Shown here in pieces: positions 58,662 to 64,000 of a stretch of 64,000 nt of DNA. The DNA comes from Pantoea agglomerans (lineage in GTDB: Bacteria; Pseudomonadota; Gammaproteobacteria; Enterobacterales; Enterobacteriaceae): positions 1,178,001 through 1,242,000 of the forward strand of contig NZ_CP090207.1 of the NCBI RefSeq assembly GCF_021397715.1, written 5' to 3'. Position 1 is the first letter of the stretch; each line of letters opens with the position of its first letter. The notes beneath the pieces are model-generated. The model did no database searches. It was not told the DNA's origin and worked only from the letters and a program-made list of their open reading frames with translations. A program made the translations under genes and the position numbers.

Positions 58662-58776
58662 CATTTTCTCCCTGCAATTAGTCAATAACGTTATCGGCGT
58701 GCAGGAAAATGACTTGAGAAGAAAAGTGTCAGGGTGGGGGGAAAAGAGCGGCACGGGCAGAGTAGGGTGAGATGAG

Positions 58777-58928
58777 TGCGGGTGATGCTGTCGCATCAGC
58801 CTGAATCGCTCCCGGCGATTCAGTCGAACCTGCGGCAGGTTCTCATCCGGCACGTTCAGCGCTGTGCCACAGAAACGAAAAAAGCGCCATAAAGGCGCTT
58901 TTTTCTGAATTGGTGGGTCGTGCAGGAT
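58777..58928. repeat. 152-bp tandem duplication, distal copy
   Basis: This block repeats at 58957-59108, exactly 180 bases away, with seven mismatches in 152. Each copy holds inverted repeats (TGATGC/GCATCA, CTGAATCGC/GCGATTCAG, GAACCTGC/GCAGGTTC), then a GCGCC/GGCGC terminator hairpin, then the first 18 bases of the tRNA-Lys 3' end. This distal copy lacks the rest of the tRNA. Confidence 0.9.
58911..58928 (-). pseudogene. tRNA-Lys 3'-end remnant
   Basis: TGGTGGGTCGTGCAGGAT is identical to the first 18 bases (plus strand) of the tRNA-Lys gene at 59091, i.e. the CCA end, acceptor strand and part of the T stem. After this the sequence diverges to AAGCCTCGG, so the tRNA body is missing. It is part of the tandem duplication. 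Confidence 0.85.
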
Positions 58929-58956
58929 AAGCCTCGGCCCGTCCCGGGCCTCGCCC
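58929..58956. other. GC-rich spacer hairpin between duplicated units
   Basis: The 28 bases separating the two copies contain GGCCCG and CGGGCC around TCC, a compact hairpin. It occupies the place where the missing tRNA body would be. Confidence 0.5.
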
Positions 58957-59108
58957 TGCGGGTGATGCTGTCGCATCAGCCTGAATCGCTCCCGGCGATT
59001 CAGTCGAACCTGCGGCAGTTTCTCATCCCGCACGTTCAGCGCTGTGCCCTGAAAACGAAAAAAGCGCCATAAAGGCGCTTTTATCTGAATTGGTGGGTCG
59101 TGCAGGAT
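58957..59108. repeat. 152-bp tandem duplication, tRNA-proximal copy
   Basis: Second copy of the block at 58777-58928. It continues into the intact tRNA-Lys gene. Differences from the distal copy include T for G in the third inverted repeat, which breaks that stem. Confidence 0.9.
59058..59082 (-). terminator. Terminator of the Val-Lys tRNA operon
   Basis: On the minus strand AAAAGCGCC pairs with GGCGCTTTT around TTTAT, followed by further T residues. It lies about eight bases beyond the tRNA-Lys CCA. The distal duplicate has its own copy of this hairpin near 58878-58902. Confidence 0.88.
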
Positions 59109-59166
59109 TCGAACCTGCGACCAATTGATTAAAAGTCAACTGCTCTACCAACTGAGCTAACGACCC
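59091..59166 (-). tRNA. lysV: tRNA-Lys (anticodon UUU)
   Basis: 76 bases. GGGTCGT acceptor strand, TAGCTCAG D arm, CTTTTAA anticodon loop, GGTTCGAATCC T arm and an encoded CCA. It is the last of four tRNAs in one transcript, as in the E. coli valUXY-lysV operon. Confidence 0.98.
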
Positions 59167-59170
59167 GAAG

Positions 59171-59246
59171 TGGTGGGTGATGACGGGCTCGAACCGCCGA
59201 CCCCCTCCTTGTAAGGGAGATGCTCTACCAACTGAGCTAATCACCC
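59171..59246 (-). tRNA. valY: tRNA-Val (anticodon UAC)
   Basis: 76 bases with encoded CCA. The anticodon loop is CTTACAA and the T arm GGTTCGAGCCC. Four bases separate it from tRNA-Lys. Identical to the Val tRNA at 59402. Confidence 0.97.
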
Positions 59247-59285
59247 ACTTCGTACTGCTTAACAGGCGTGTATCACACTAAGATA

Positions 59286-59361
59286 TGGTGGGTGATGACG
59301 GGTTCGAACCGCCGACCCCCTCCTTGTAAGGGAGATGCTCTACCAACTGAGCTAATCACCC
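59286..59361 (-). tRNA. valX: tRNA-Val (anticodon UAC)
   Basis: 76 bases with encoded CCA. It differs from its two sisters at one T-stem base: the plus strand reads GGGTTCGAACC where they have GGGCTCGAACC, giving an A-containing T stem. Confidence 0.97.
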
Positions 59362-59401
59362 ATATCTTATATCCTGTTCACTGCGGGCCACTGGTTTAGA
59401 G

Positions 59402-59477
59402 TGGTGGGTGATGACGGGCTCGAACCGCCGACCCCCTCCTTGTAAGGGAGATGCTCTACCAACTGAGCTAATCACCC
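59402..59477 (-). tRNA. valU: tRNA-Val (anticodon UAC)
   Basis: 76 bases with encoded CCA, first of the operon. A strong promoter lies just upstream on the minus strand. Confidence 0.97.
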
Positions 59478-59494
59478 CCGCTGTGTGGAGTCGC

Positions 59495-59522
59495 ATTATA
59501 GGGATAGTAGATTTTGAGTCAA
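59495..59522 (-). promoter_or_regulatory. Promoter of the valUXY-lysV tRNA operon
   Basis: On the minus strand TTGACT (59522-59517) and TATAAT (59500-59495) are 16 bases apart, followed by GCGACTCC, the GC-rich discriminator expected of stringently controlled stable-RNA promoters. Confidence 0.85.
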
Positions 59523-59645
59523 CGCTTTTTAAAACATAAATGTGCGTTCGGTTTATTTTTAAACATCCTGTCGCGCTTTTAGTCAATGTGCTGGTTTTAC
59601 TGGCAGAAAAGGCCCTTTTCCTGGGGCGCAGGCGGCGGGCACGCA

Positions 59646-59673
59646 TTGAGGATTCACCGCCAGATGCTAGAAT
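59646..59673 (+). promoter_or_regulatory. Candidate gltX promoter
   Basis: TTGAGG (59646-59651) and TAGAAT (59668-59673) are 16 bases apart; TGC directly before TAGAAT gives an extended -10. The start of transcription would be about 70 bases before the gltX ATG. Confidence 0.6.
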
Positions 59674-59746
59674 GTGCCCACTATTTCGCGTCTAACCTGT
59701 TTTTTGTCATCCAGACAGAGAACCCGCGCATTTAAGGCAATACTCA

Positions 59747-61162
59747 ATGAAAATCAAAACTCGCTTCGCGCCCAGCCCTACCGGCTATTTACATGTGGGC
59801 GGCGCTCGTACCGCACTTTACTCCTGGCTCTTCGCCCGCCACAACCAGGGCGAGTTTGTGCTGCGTATTGAAGATACCGATCTGGAGCGCTCCACACCGG
59901 AAGCCATTGAAGCCATCATGGATGGCATGAACTGGCTGAGCCTCGACTGGAACGAAGGCCCGTATTACCAGACCAAACGCTTCGATCGCTACAACGCGGT
60001 GATTGATGAGATGCTGGCAGCGGGCACCGCGTATAAATGCTACTGCTCGAAAGAGCGCCTCGAAGCCCTGCGTGAACAGCAGATGGCAGATGGCGAAAAA
60101 CCGCGTTATGACGGCCGCTGCCGTGACAGTCATGAGCATCACGCCGCCGATGAGCCGTGCGTGGTGCGTTTCCGCAACCCGCAAGAGGGTTCGGTGATTT
60201 TTGACGACCAGATCCGCGGTCCGATTGAATTCAGCAACCAGGAGCTGGATGATCTGATCATCCGCCGCACCGACGGTTCACCGACCTATAACTTCTGCGT
60301 GGTGGTGGATGACTGGGATATGGGAATTACCCACGTTATCCGTGGCGAAGACCATATCAATAACACCCCGCGTCAAATCAACATCCTGAAAGCGATTGGC
60401 GCGCAGGTGCCGGTTTATGCACACGTATCGATGATCCTCGGTGATGACGGCAAGAAGCTCTCCAAACGTCATGGCGCCGTTGGCGTGATGCAGTACCGCG
60501 ATGATGGTTACCTGCCGGAAGCGCTGCTGAACTACCTGGTCCGCCTCGGCTGGTCCCACGGCGATCAGGAGATCTTCAGCGTTGCCGAGATGACCGAGCT
60601 GTTTACGCTGGATGCGGTCAGCAAATCGGCCAGTGCCTTTAATACAGAAAAACTGCAGTGGCTGAATCACCATTACATTAATGCGCTGCCGCCAGAATAT
60701 GTTGCGACCCATCTGCAGTGGCATATTGAAGAACAAAAAATTGATACCCGCACCGGTCCGGAACTGGCGAAGCTGGTTGGCCTGCTGGGTGAACGTTGCA
60801 AAACGCTGAAAGAGATGGCCGCTTCCTGCCGCTATTTCTACGAAGATTTTGCAGAGTTTGACGCCGATGCCGCGAAAAAACATCTGCGTCCGGTAGCGCG
60901 TCAGCCGCTGGAAGTGGTGCGTGACAAGCTGGCAGCCATCAGCGACTGGACAGCCGAAAACGTTCATCAGGCGATTCAGAGCACCGCAGATGAGCTGGAA
61001 GTCGGGATGGGGAAAGTAGGTATGCCGCTGCGTGTGGCGGTAACGGGAGCGGGTCAGTCACCCGGTCTGGATGTCACCGTTGAAGCGATTGGTCGGAGCC
61101 GCAGCGTCGCGCGTATTGAGCAGGCGCTGGCTTTCATCAGTGAGCGTGAAGCGCAGGCCTAA
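59747..61162 (+). CDS. gltX: GltX, glutamyl-tRNA synthetase
   Basis: A 471-residue class Ib synthetase, exactly the E. coli length. The HIGH-type motif is in [15 protein letters not shown] (residues 8-22) and the KMSKS-type motif is KKLSKRHG near 237. A zinc-binding region [15 protein letters not shown] with CR further on is present as in E. coli. It charges tRNA-Glu. It is divergent from the Val/Lys tRNA operon, an arrangement conserved with E. coli, and converges on yfeD with a shared terminator. Confidence 0.98.
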   Translation: MKIKTRFAPSPTGYLHVGGARTALYSWLFARHNQGEFVLRIEDTDLERSTPEAIEAIMDGMNWLSLDWNEGPYYQTKRFDRYNAVIDEMLAAGTAYKCYCSKERLEALREQQMADGEKPRYDGRCRDSHEHHAADEPCVVRFRNPQEGSVIFDDQIRGPIEFSNQELDDLIIRRTDGSPTYNFCVVVDDWDMGITHVIRGEDHINNTPRQINILKAIGAQVPVYAHVSMILGDDGKKLSKRHGAVGVMQYRDDGYLPEALLNYLVRLGWSHGDQEIFSVAEMTELFTLDAVSKSASAFNTEKLQWLNHHYINALPPEYVATHLQWHIEEQKIDTRTGPELAKLVGLLGERCKTLKEMAASCRYFYEDFAEFDADAAKKHLRPVARQPLEVVRDKLAAISDWTAENVHQAIQSTADELEVGMGKVGMPLRVAVTGAGQSPGLDVTVEAIGRSRSVARIEQALAFISEREAQA

Positions 61163-61171
61163 ACAAACCAG

Positions 61172-61200
61172 CCGGAAGCAGTCTGCTTCCGGTTTCTTTT
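61172..61200 (+). terminator. Rho-independent terminator of gltX
   Basis: CCGGAAGCA pairs with TGCTTCCGG around GTC, followed by TTTCTTTT. It overlaps the end of yfeD by two bases. Confidence 0.9.
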
Positions 61201-61549
61201 ACTCTTCACTGATATCCAGCCGCTGCAGTATCCCTTTTATTCCAATCCGTAGGATGAGTGCTGAAAGCTTTTGCTGTTCAGCCGGACTCATTTGCTGGAG
61301 GGTACGCAGTAATAGTGTTGTTGAATCGGCCGGGACATGATATCTGGCGACTGGCTCATGCAGATTCCGCGTCGACTGAATGAACTTTTCCACGCGTTCA
61401 TCAATATGAATGAGTCGCGCTTTGCCGCCCTGAACCCCAGGCCTGAGCTGGGTGGTCCAGTTTTCGCGCTTAACCCACTTGTTCACTGTCTGTCGGCTGA
61501 CGCCTGTCTCCATGGCGAGCTCGGCAGGTGTGAGCCATTCCTTTTTCAC
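61199..61549 (-). CDS. yfeD: YfeD-like DNA-binding protein (YfeC/Mu-type HTH)
   Basis: A 116-residue protein. The N-terminal winged-HTH of the MuA/repressor type reads EWLTPAELAMETGVSRQTVNKWVKRENW, followed by RPGVQGGKARLIHIDERV. The C-terminal half is helical (LLLRTLQQMSPAEQQKLSALILRIGIKGILQRLDISEE). The start is GTG 61547-61549, with AGGGA seven bases upstream. The next gene upstream is a close paralogue, and the pair matches E. coli yfeC/yfeD next to gltX. Members are predicted transcription factors of unknown target. Which copy is yfeC and which yfeD is assigned by position only. Confidence 0.85.
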   Translation of the reverse strand: MKKEWLTPAELAMETGVSRQTVNKWVKRENWTTQLRPGVQGGKARLIHIDERVEKFIQSTRNLHEPVARYHVPADSTTLLLRTLQQMSPAEQQKLSALILRIGIKGILQRLDISEE

Positions 61550-61573
61550 ATCACTTTCCCTGATAATGATCTT

Positions 61574-61927
61574 TTACTCTTCGCTAATCCCCAGCCGCAG
61601 CAAAACACCCTTGATCCCTTCACGTAATATTAATGCGGTGAACTGATCCTGCTCTGCCTGACTCATTTGCTGGACGGAACTTATTAATAACGCAGGCAAT
61701 GATTGAGGCGCTGTACCATAGGTTGCTGAGGGTTCGTTCAGATTGCGCGTTGACTGGATGAAATTTTTTACACGCTCATCAATATGGATCAGGCGAGCCT
61801 TACCGCCTTGTACACCGGGCTTCGGCGTGGTGGTCCAGTTTTCCCGCTTGATCCATTTGTTCACCGTTTGCCGACTGTAACCCGTTTCCGCCGCCAGCTC
61901 TTCGGGAGTGAGCCATTCCTTTTTCAC
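61574..61927 (-). CDS. yfeC: YfeC-like DNA-binding protein (YfeC/Mu-type HTH)
   Basis: A 117-residue paralogue of the gene 24 bases downstream. The N-terminal HTH is EWLTPEELAAETGYSRQTVNKWIKREN; PGVQGGKARLIHIDERV, IQSTRNL and the C-terminal LILREGIKGVLLRLGISEE are shared. The start is GTG 61925-61927 with AGGGA seven bases upstream; the much longer open frame to 62125 runs into the transporter gene and is rejected. Both copies use GTG with near-identical upstream sequence, consistent with tandem duplication including the ribosome-binding site. Target unknown. Confidence 0.86.
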   Translation of the reverse strand: MKKEWLTPEELAAETGYSRQTVNKWIKRENWTTTPKPGVQGGKARLIHIDERVKNFIQSTRNLNEPSATYGTAPQSLPALLISSVQQMSQAEQDQFTALILREGIKGVLLRLGISEE

Positions 61928-62039
61928 GATGCTGTCCCTGTTAAATACATTAGCAGTACATATTACAGCAAAACGTAACGGGTGAAAGTAACTGAAGGTG
62001 AAATTGCCTTTTGCCACTCGACAAAAGGCAAGCGTTGAT

Positions 62040-62828
62040 TTATTGCACGCTGCTGGCCGGTTCAACCGCCGGACGGAACGCGAGGAAGTAGGCCAGACCG
62101 ACGAAAACTGCACCGCCGACGCCATTACCTAAAAACACCGCCACGAAGTTGGGGAAATATTCTGCCCAGCTCATCTGGCCGGCGAAGATGGCGGCCGGAA
62201 TGATAAACATATTCGCGACAACGTGCTGGAAGCCGATGGCAACAAAGGCCATCACCGGGAACCACATGCCAAAGATTTTCCCGACCACATCTTTACTGGC
62301 GAATGCCAGCCAGACCGCCAGACAGACCAGCCAGTTACAGCCGATGCCCGATATAAAGGCGTGCAGGAAGTCGGCGTGGACTTTTGCTGACGCGATCGCC
62401 ACCGTCTTCTTCAGGTAATCTCCTTCGGTCATGCCCAGCATGTGACCAAAGAACCAGGCCACCGCCACGCTGCCGAGGAAGTTGGCCAGCGTCACCCAAA
62501 ACCAGTTACGCGCCACGCTGAAAAACGAAATACGACGGGCAAACCAGGCAACCGGTAAGGTCATCATATTGCCGGTCAGCAGCTCGCCGCCGGCCAGTAC
62601 TGTCAGAATCAAACCGACCGGGAAGACCGCTGCGCCCAGCAGGCCGCCGAATGAACCCCAGTCAGCAGGCAGAGAGTTAATTACATGCAGATCCAGCAGG
62701 AAGCCGGTAGCTATAAAGGCACCCGCCATAAAGCCGAGGATCAGAAGGATGCTGACAGGCGCACGGCTTTTAGCCACGCCGGCCTGGATCGCCAGTTGTG
62801 CGATTTCTTTTGGTGTATGCAGCGACAT
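62040..62828 (-). CDS. Formate/nitrite transporter (FNT) family channel
   Basis: A 262-residue membrane protein with six TM segments. LAGGELLTGNMMTLPVAWFARR, AFISGIGCNWLVCLAVWLAF (with the conserved Asn-Trp of FNT channels) and AIGFQHVVANMFIIPAAIFAG (with the pore-proximal His in a FxHVVANMF context) are diagnostic. Length is close to NirC (268) and shorter than FocA (285). The first residues, MSLHTPKEIAQLAIQAGVAKS, fit the family. The permeant (formate, nitrite or another monovalent anion) cannot be told from sequence. It replaces or adds to the E. coli arrangement, where no FNT gene lies between yfeC and the Ala tRNAs. The NarQ/NarP pair in this window could supply nitrite control, but I found no convincing Fnr or NarP box. 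Confidence 0.88.
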   Translation of the reverse strand: MSLHTPKEIAQLAIQAGVAKSRAPVSILLILGFMAGAFIATGFLLDLHVINSLPADWGSFGGLLGAAVFPVGLILTVLAGGELLTGNMMTLPVAWFARRISFFSVARNWFWVTLANFLGSVAVAWFFGHMLGMTEGDYLKKTVAIASAKVHADFLHAFISGIGCNWLVCLAVWLAFASKDVVGKIFGMWFPVMAFVAIGFQHVVANMFIIPAAIFAGQMSWAEYFPNFVAVFLGNGVGGAVFVGLAYFLAFRPAVEPASSVQ

Positions 62829-63122
62829 ATTATCTCTATAGTTTTTTTTGATTAATGGGACGGTAAACGCCTGGTGGACGCGCGGCTGGCGGGAGAGGGT
62901 CCCGGTGGCCGCTTAATTAGCGCGCTAAGTTTTGCATGGGGAAAAGCTGAAGACAAGAAAATTCCTATAACATATTTAACCCTGATTTAACCTGGCGGCC
63001 GTCTGAATAACATAAAAAAAGCGATCAGAGCCGACAGGTCACGTTTGGGCCGTTGCCATGCTGCTGAAACCGCTAAGGTTGCCGCCTTTTTCAGCGATCA
63101 GACACAGAATGTGATTTTGCCG
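62829..63122. other. Intergenic region between the FNT gene and the Ala tRNAs
   Basis: About 290 bases without a gene. The part next to the FNT gene is GC-rich (62870-62930), the remainder AT-rich with CATATTTAACC and a run of A at 63013-63019. The FNT promoter should be here but no pair stands out. Confidence 0.4.
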
Positions 63123-63151
63123 TTGACACCCTGGAGGGGGTTTCATATTAT
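63123..63151 (+). promoter_or_regulatory. Promoter of the Ala tRNA pair
   Basis: TTGACA (63123-63128) and TATTAT (63146-63151) are exactly 17 bases apart, followed by a GC-rich discriminator (GCCGTCCG), the signature of a stringently controlled stable-RNA promoter. tRNA begins 36 bases later. Confidence 0.9.
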
Positions 63152-63186
63152 GCCGTCCGTCGCTTAACGCGACAGTTTTTCGGTTC

Positions 63187-63262
63187 GGGGCTATAGCTCA
63201 GCTGGGAGAGCGCCTGCATGGCATGCAGGAGGTCAGCGGTTCGATCCCGCTTAGCTCCACCA
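63187..63262 (+). tRNA. alaX: tRNA-Ala (anticodon GGC)
   Basis: 76 bases with encoded CCA. The anticodon loop is ATGGCAT, and the G3-U70 identity pair is present (GGGGCTA with TAGCTCC). First of a tandem pair, the E. coli alaXW arrangement. Confidence 0.97.
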
Positions 63263-63306
63263 AACTTCTTCCCAAAAGTTTGGCACTGAAAAACGATTCC
63301 AGATGT

Positions 63307-63382
<76 letters not shown>

Positions 63383-63667
63383 TTTTTCTGACACGTCGCT
63401 GTCAACATTTCCGAATCCGACTTTTCGCTTAACGGCGTAATCTTTCCCTGTCTGACATTCTTCCCCTGGATTTTTTGCTGCAGGCTAAACCTCGCGGATC
63501 AGGCGCATGGCCTGTGCGTAGCCTCGCGCTACCTTCCGGTATGCTCATCCGTTGCTTCAGAGGACGTTCAGCACAGAGCTTCCCGCACGGCGTCAGCCCA
63601 GATTTACGAGTCGCAGAAAAGGTTGCAGGATGAGAAAAGAAGAAGCAGAAAAGCAGAGGGAAGAGAA
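63383..63667. other. Intergenic region between alaW and nupC
   Basis: About 285 bases with no supported gene. A T-run (ATTTTTCTG) directly follows the tRNA CCA, but no strong hairpin beyond the tRNA was found. The rest is moderately GC-rich near 63490-63590 and purine-rich before nupC. yfeA, the E. coli gene in this gap, is absent. Confidence 0.5.
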
Positions 63668-63690
63668 GGGCGAGACGGGCTCGCCCTTTT
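63668..63690. terminator. Hairpin downstream of nupC
   Basis: GGGCGAG pairs with CTCGCCC around ACGGG. On the minus strand TTCTCTTCCC follows; on the plus strand TTTT follows. It starts four bases beyond the nupC stop. Confidence 0.7.
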
Positions 63691-63693
63691 AGA

Positions 63694-64000
63694 TCAGAAC
63701 GCCAGCACCAGACCGGCAATCGCGGCAGAAAGCACACTGACCAGCGTCGAGCCGTACAGCAGTTTCAGACCAAAGCGGGAAACCACATTACCTTGCTCTT
63801 CGTTCAGGCCTTTGATCGCGCCCGCGACGATGCCGATAGAGGAGAAGTTAGCGAACGACACCAGGAACACCGACAGGATGCCTTCGGCGTGCGGTGAGAG
63901 CTGACCGGCGATTTTCTGCAGATCCATCATCGCCACGAACTCATTCGACACCAGCTTGGTCGCCATAATACTGCCAACCTGCAACGCTTCACCTGCCGGC
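63694..64000 (-). CDS. nupC: NupC, nucleoside:proton symporter (C-terminal part)
   Basis: The open frame runs off the window at 64000; 101 C-terminal residues are visible, ending [81 protein letters not shown] is the concentrative nucleoside transporter (CNT) signature, with the conserved NEF and FANFSS motifs of the nucleoside and cation site. It imports nucleosides except guanosine-type with protons. The start lies beyond the window. Confidence 0.95.
   Translation of the reverse strand, partial: PAGEALQVGSIMATKLVSNEFVAMMDLQKIAGQLSPHAEGILSVFLVSFANFSSIGIVAGAIKGLNEEQGNVVSRFGLKLLYGSTLVSVLSAAIAGLVLAF

Noticed and set aside
58662-59033. N-terminal extension of the FlxA-like gene through the repeats
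   Set aside because: The frame is open but encodes the repeated RNA-trailer sequence twice, with LPQVRLNRRERFRLMRQHHP duplicated. A good ribosome-binding site sits at the internal ATG.
58777-59108. Possible CRISPR or transposon at the 152-bp repeat
   Set aside because: Only two units, no unique spacers, no transposase and no terminal inverted repeats. The content is tRNA trailer and terminator sequence.
59091-59477. Regularly spaced near-identical 76-base repeats resembling a CRISPR-like array
   Set aside because: They are four tRNA genes (three Val, one Lys) with anticodons, T arms and encoded CCA ends.
61928-62125. Upstream extension of yfeC into the FNT gene
   Set aside because: The added residues overlap the conserved C-terminus of the transporter, and the GTG at 61927 has a good ribosome-binding site and gives the paralogue's start.
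62829-63122. Fnr or NarP site for the FNT channel gene
   Set aside because: No TTGAT-N4-ATCAA or 7-2-7 heptamer arrangement was found; only loose AT-rich similarity.

Overview
The window is chromosomal DNA from a gammaproteobacterium of the order Enterobacterales. Almost every gene has a recognisable Escherichia coli counterpart, and the order matches the E. coli segment from hda to nupC: hda, yfgD, bepA / gcvR, bcp, dapA, bamC, purC, ypfJ, tmcA, ypfH, ypfN, dapE, yffB, ypfM, acrD, narQ / nudK, ypfG, tktB, talA, hemF, amiA, ypeA, yfeZ, yfeY / cysPTWAM, crr, ptsI, ptsH, cysK, cysZ, zipA, ligA, ypeB, yfeH, yfeR, Val/Lys tRNAs, gltX, yfeD, yfeC, Ala tRNAs, nupC. Moderately high GC, together with the genes that differ from E. 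coli, suggests Erwiniaceae (Pantoea/Erwinia-like). That genus assignment is inference.

Layout. 1-2261: replication control and envelope quality control (hda end, yfgD, bepA). 2262-11670: the main accessory stretch. It has a 750-bp AT-richer gap, a tandem pair of membrane-anchored DsrE-like proteins, a LacI-regulated ABC importer ending in a GpdQ-like phosphodiesterase, and a Cache-GGDEF diguanylate cyclase. 11838-21893: the bcp/gcvR, dapA-bamC, purC, ypfJ-tmcA, ypfH and yffB-dapE-ypfN block, plus the 20-codon ypfM. 22025-27784: the AcrD efflux pump with the NarQ/NarP nitrate/nitrite sensing pair beside it. 28052-40498: a YhcN-type exported protein, ansP, nudK, ypfG, ampH, the tktB/talA pentose-phosphate pair, hemF, amiA, ypeA, yfeZ and yfeY. 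40756-45520: the sulfate/thiosulfate importer with cysM. 45690-47719: a CpxRA-like two-component system absent from this place in E. coli. 47784-57303: the PTS operon, cysK, cysZ, zipA, ligA, ypeB and yfeH. 57400-64000: yfeR, a FlxA-like small protein, a 152-bp tandem duplication carrying a tRNA-Lys 3' remnant, Val/Lys tRNAs, gltX, two YfeC-type regulators, a formate/nitrite-family channel, two Ala tRNAs and the end of nupC.

How the genes work together. Sulfur assimilation is heavily represented: CysPTWA import, CysZ sulfate uptake, and the two cysteine synthases CysK and CysM. The PTS phosphorelay (PtsH, PtsI, Crr) lies between them. Amino-acid and nucleotide synthesis (dapA, dapE, purC, gcvR), tRNA function (gltX, tmcA, six tRNA genes) and envelope assembly (bamC, bepA, amiA, ampH, zipA) make up most of the rest. 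Regulatory DNA readable by eye includes a full match to the PurR operator consensus at purC, a sigma-S-type -10 upstream of talA-tktB, two strong tRNA promoters, and a perfect 16-bp palindrome in front of the LacI-type gene.

Most of the window is ordinary core genome. The best candidates for something little described are the LacI/ABC/GpdQ-like locus, the DsrE-like pair with its long leader, the unlinked CpxRA-like pair, and the tRNA-Lys 3' duplication.
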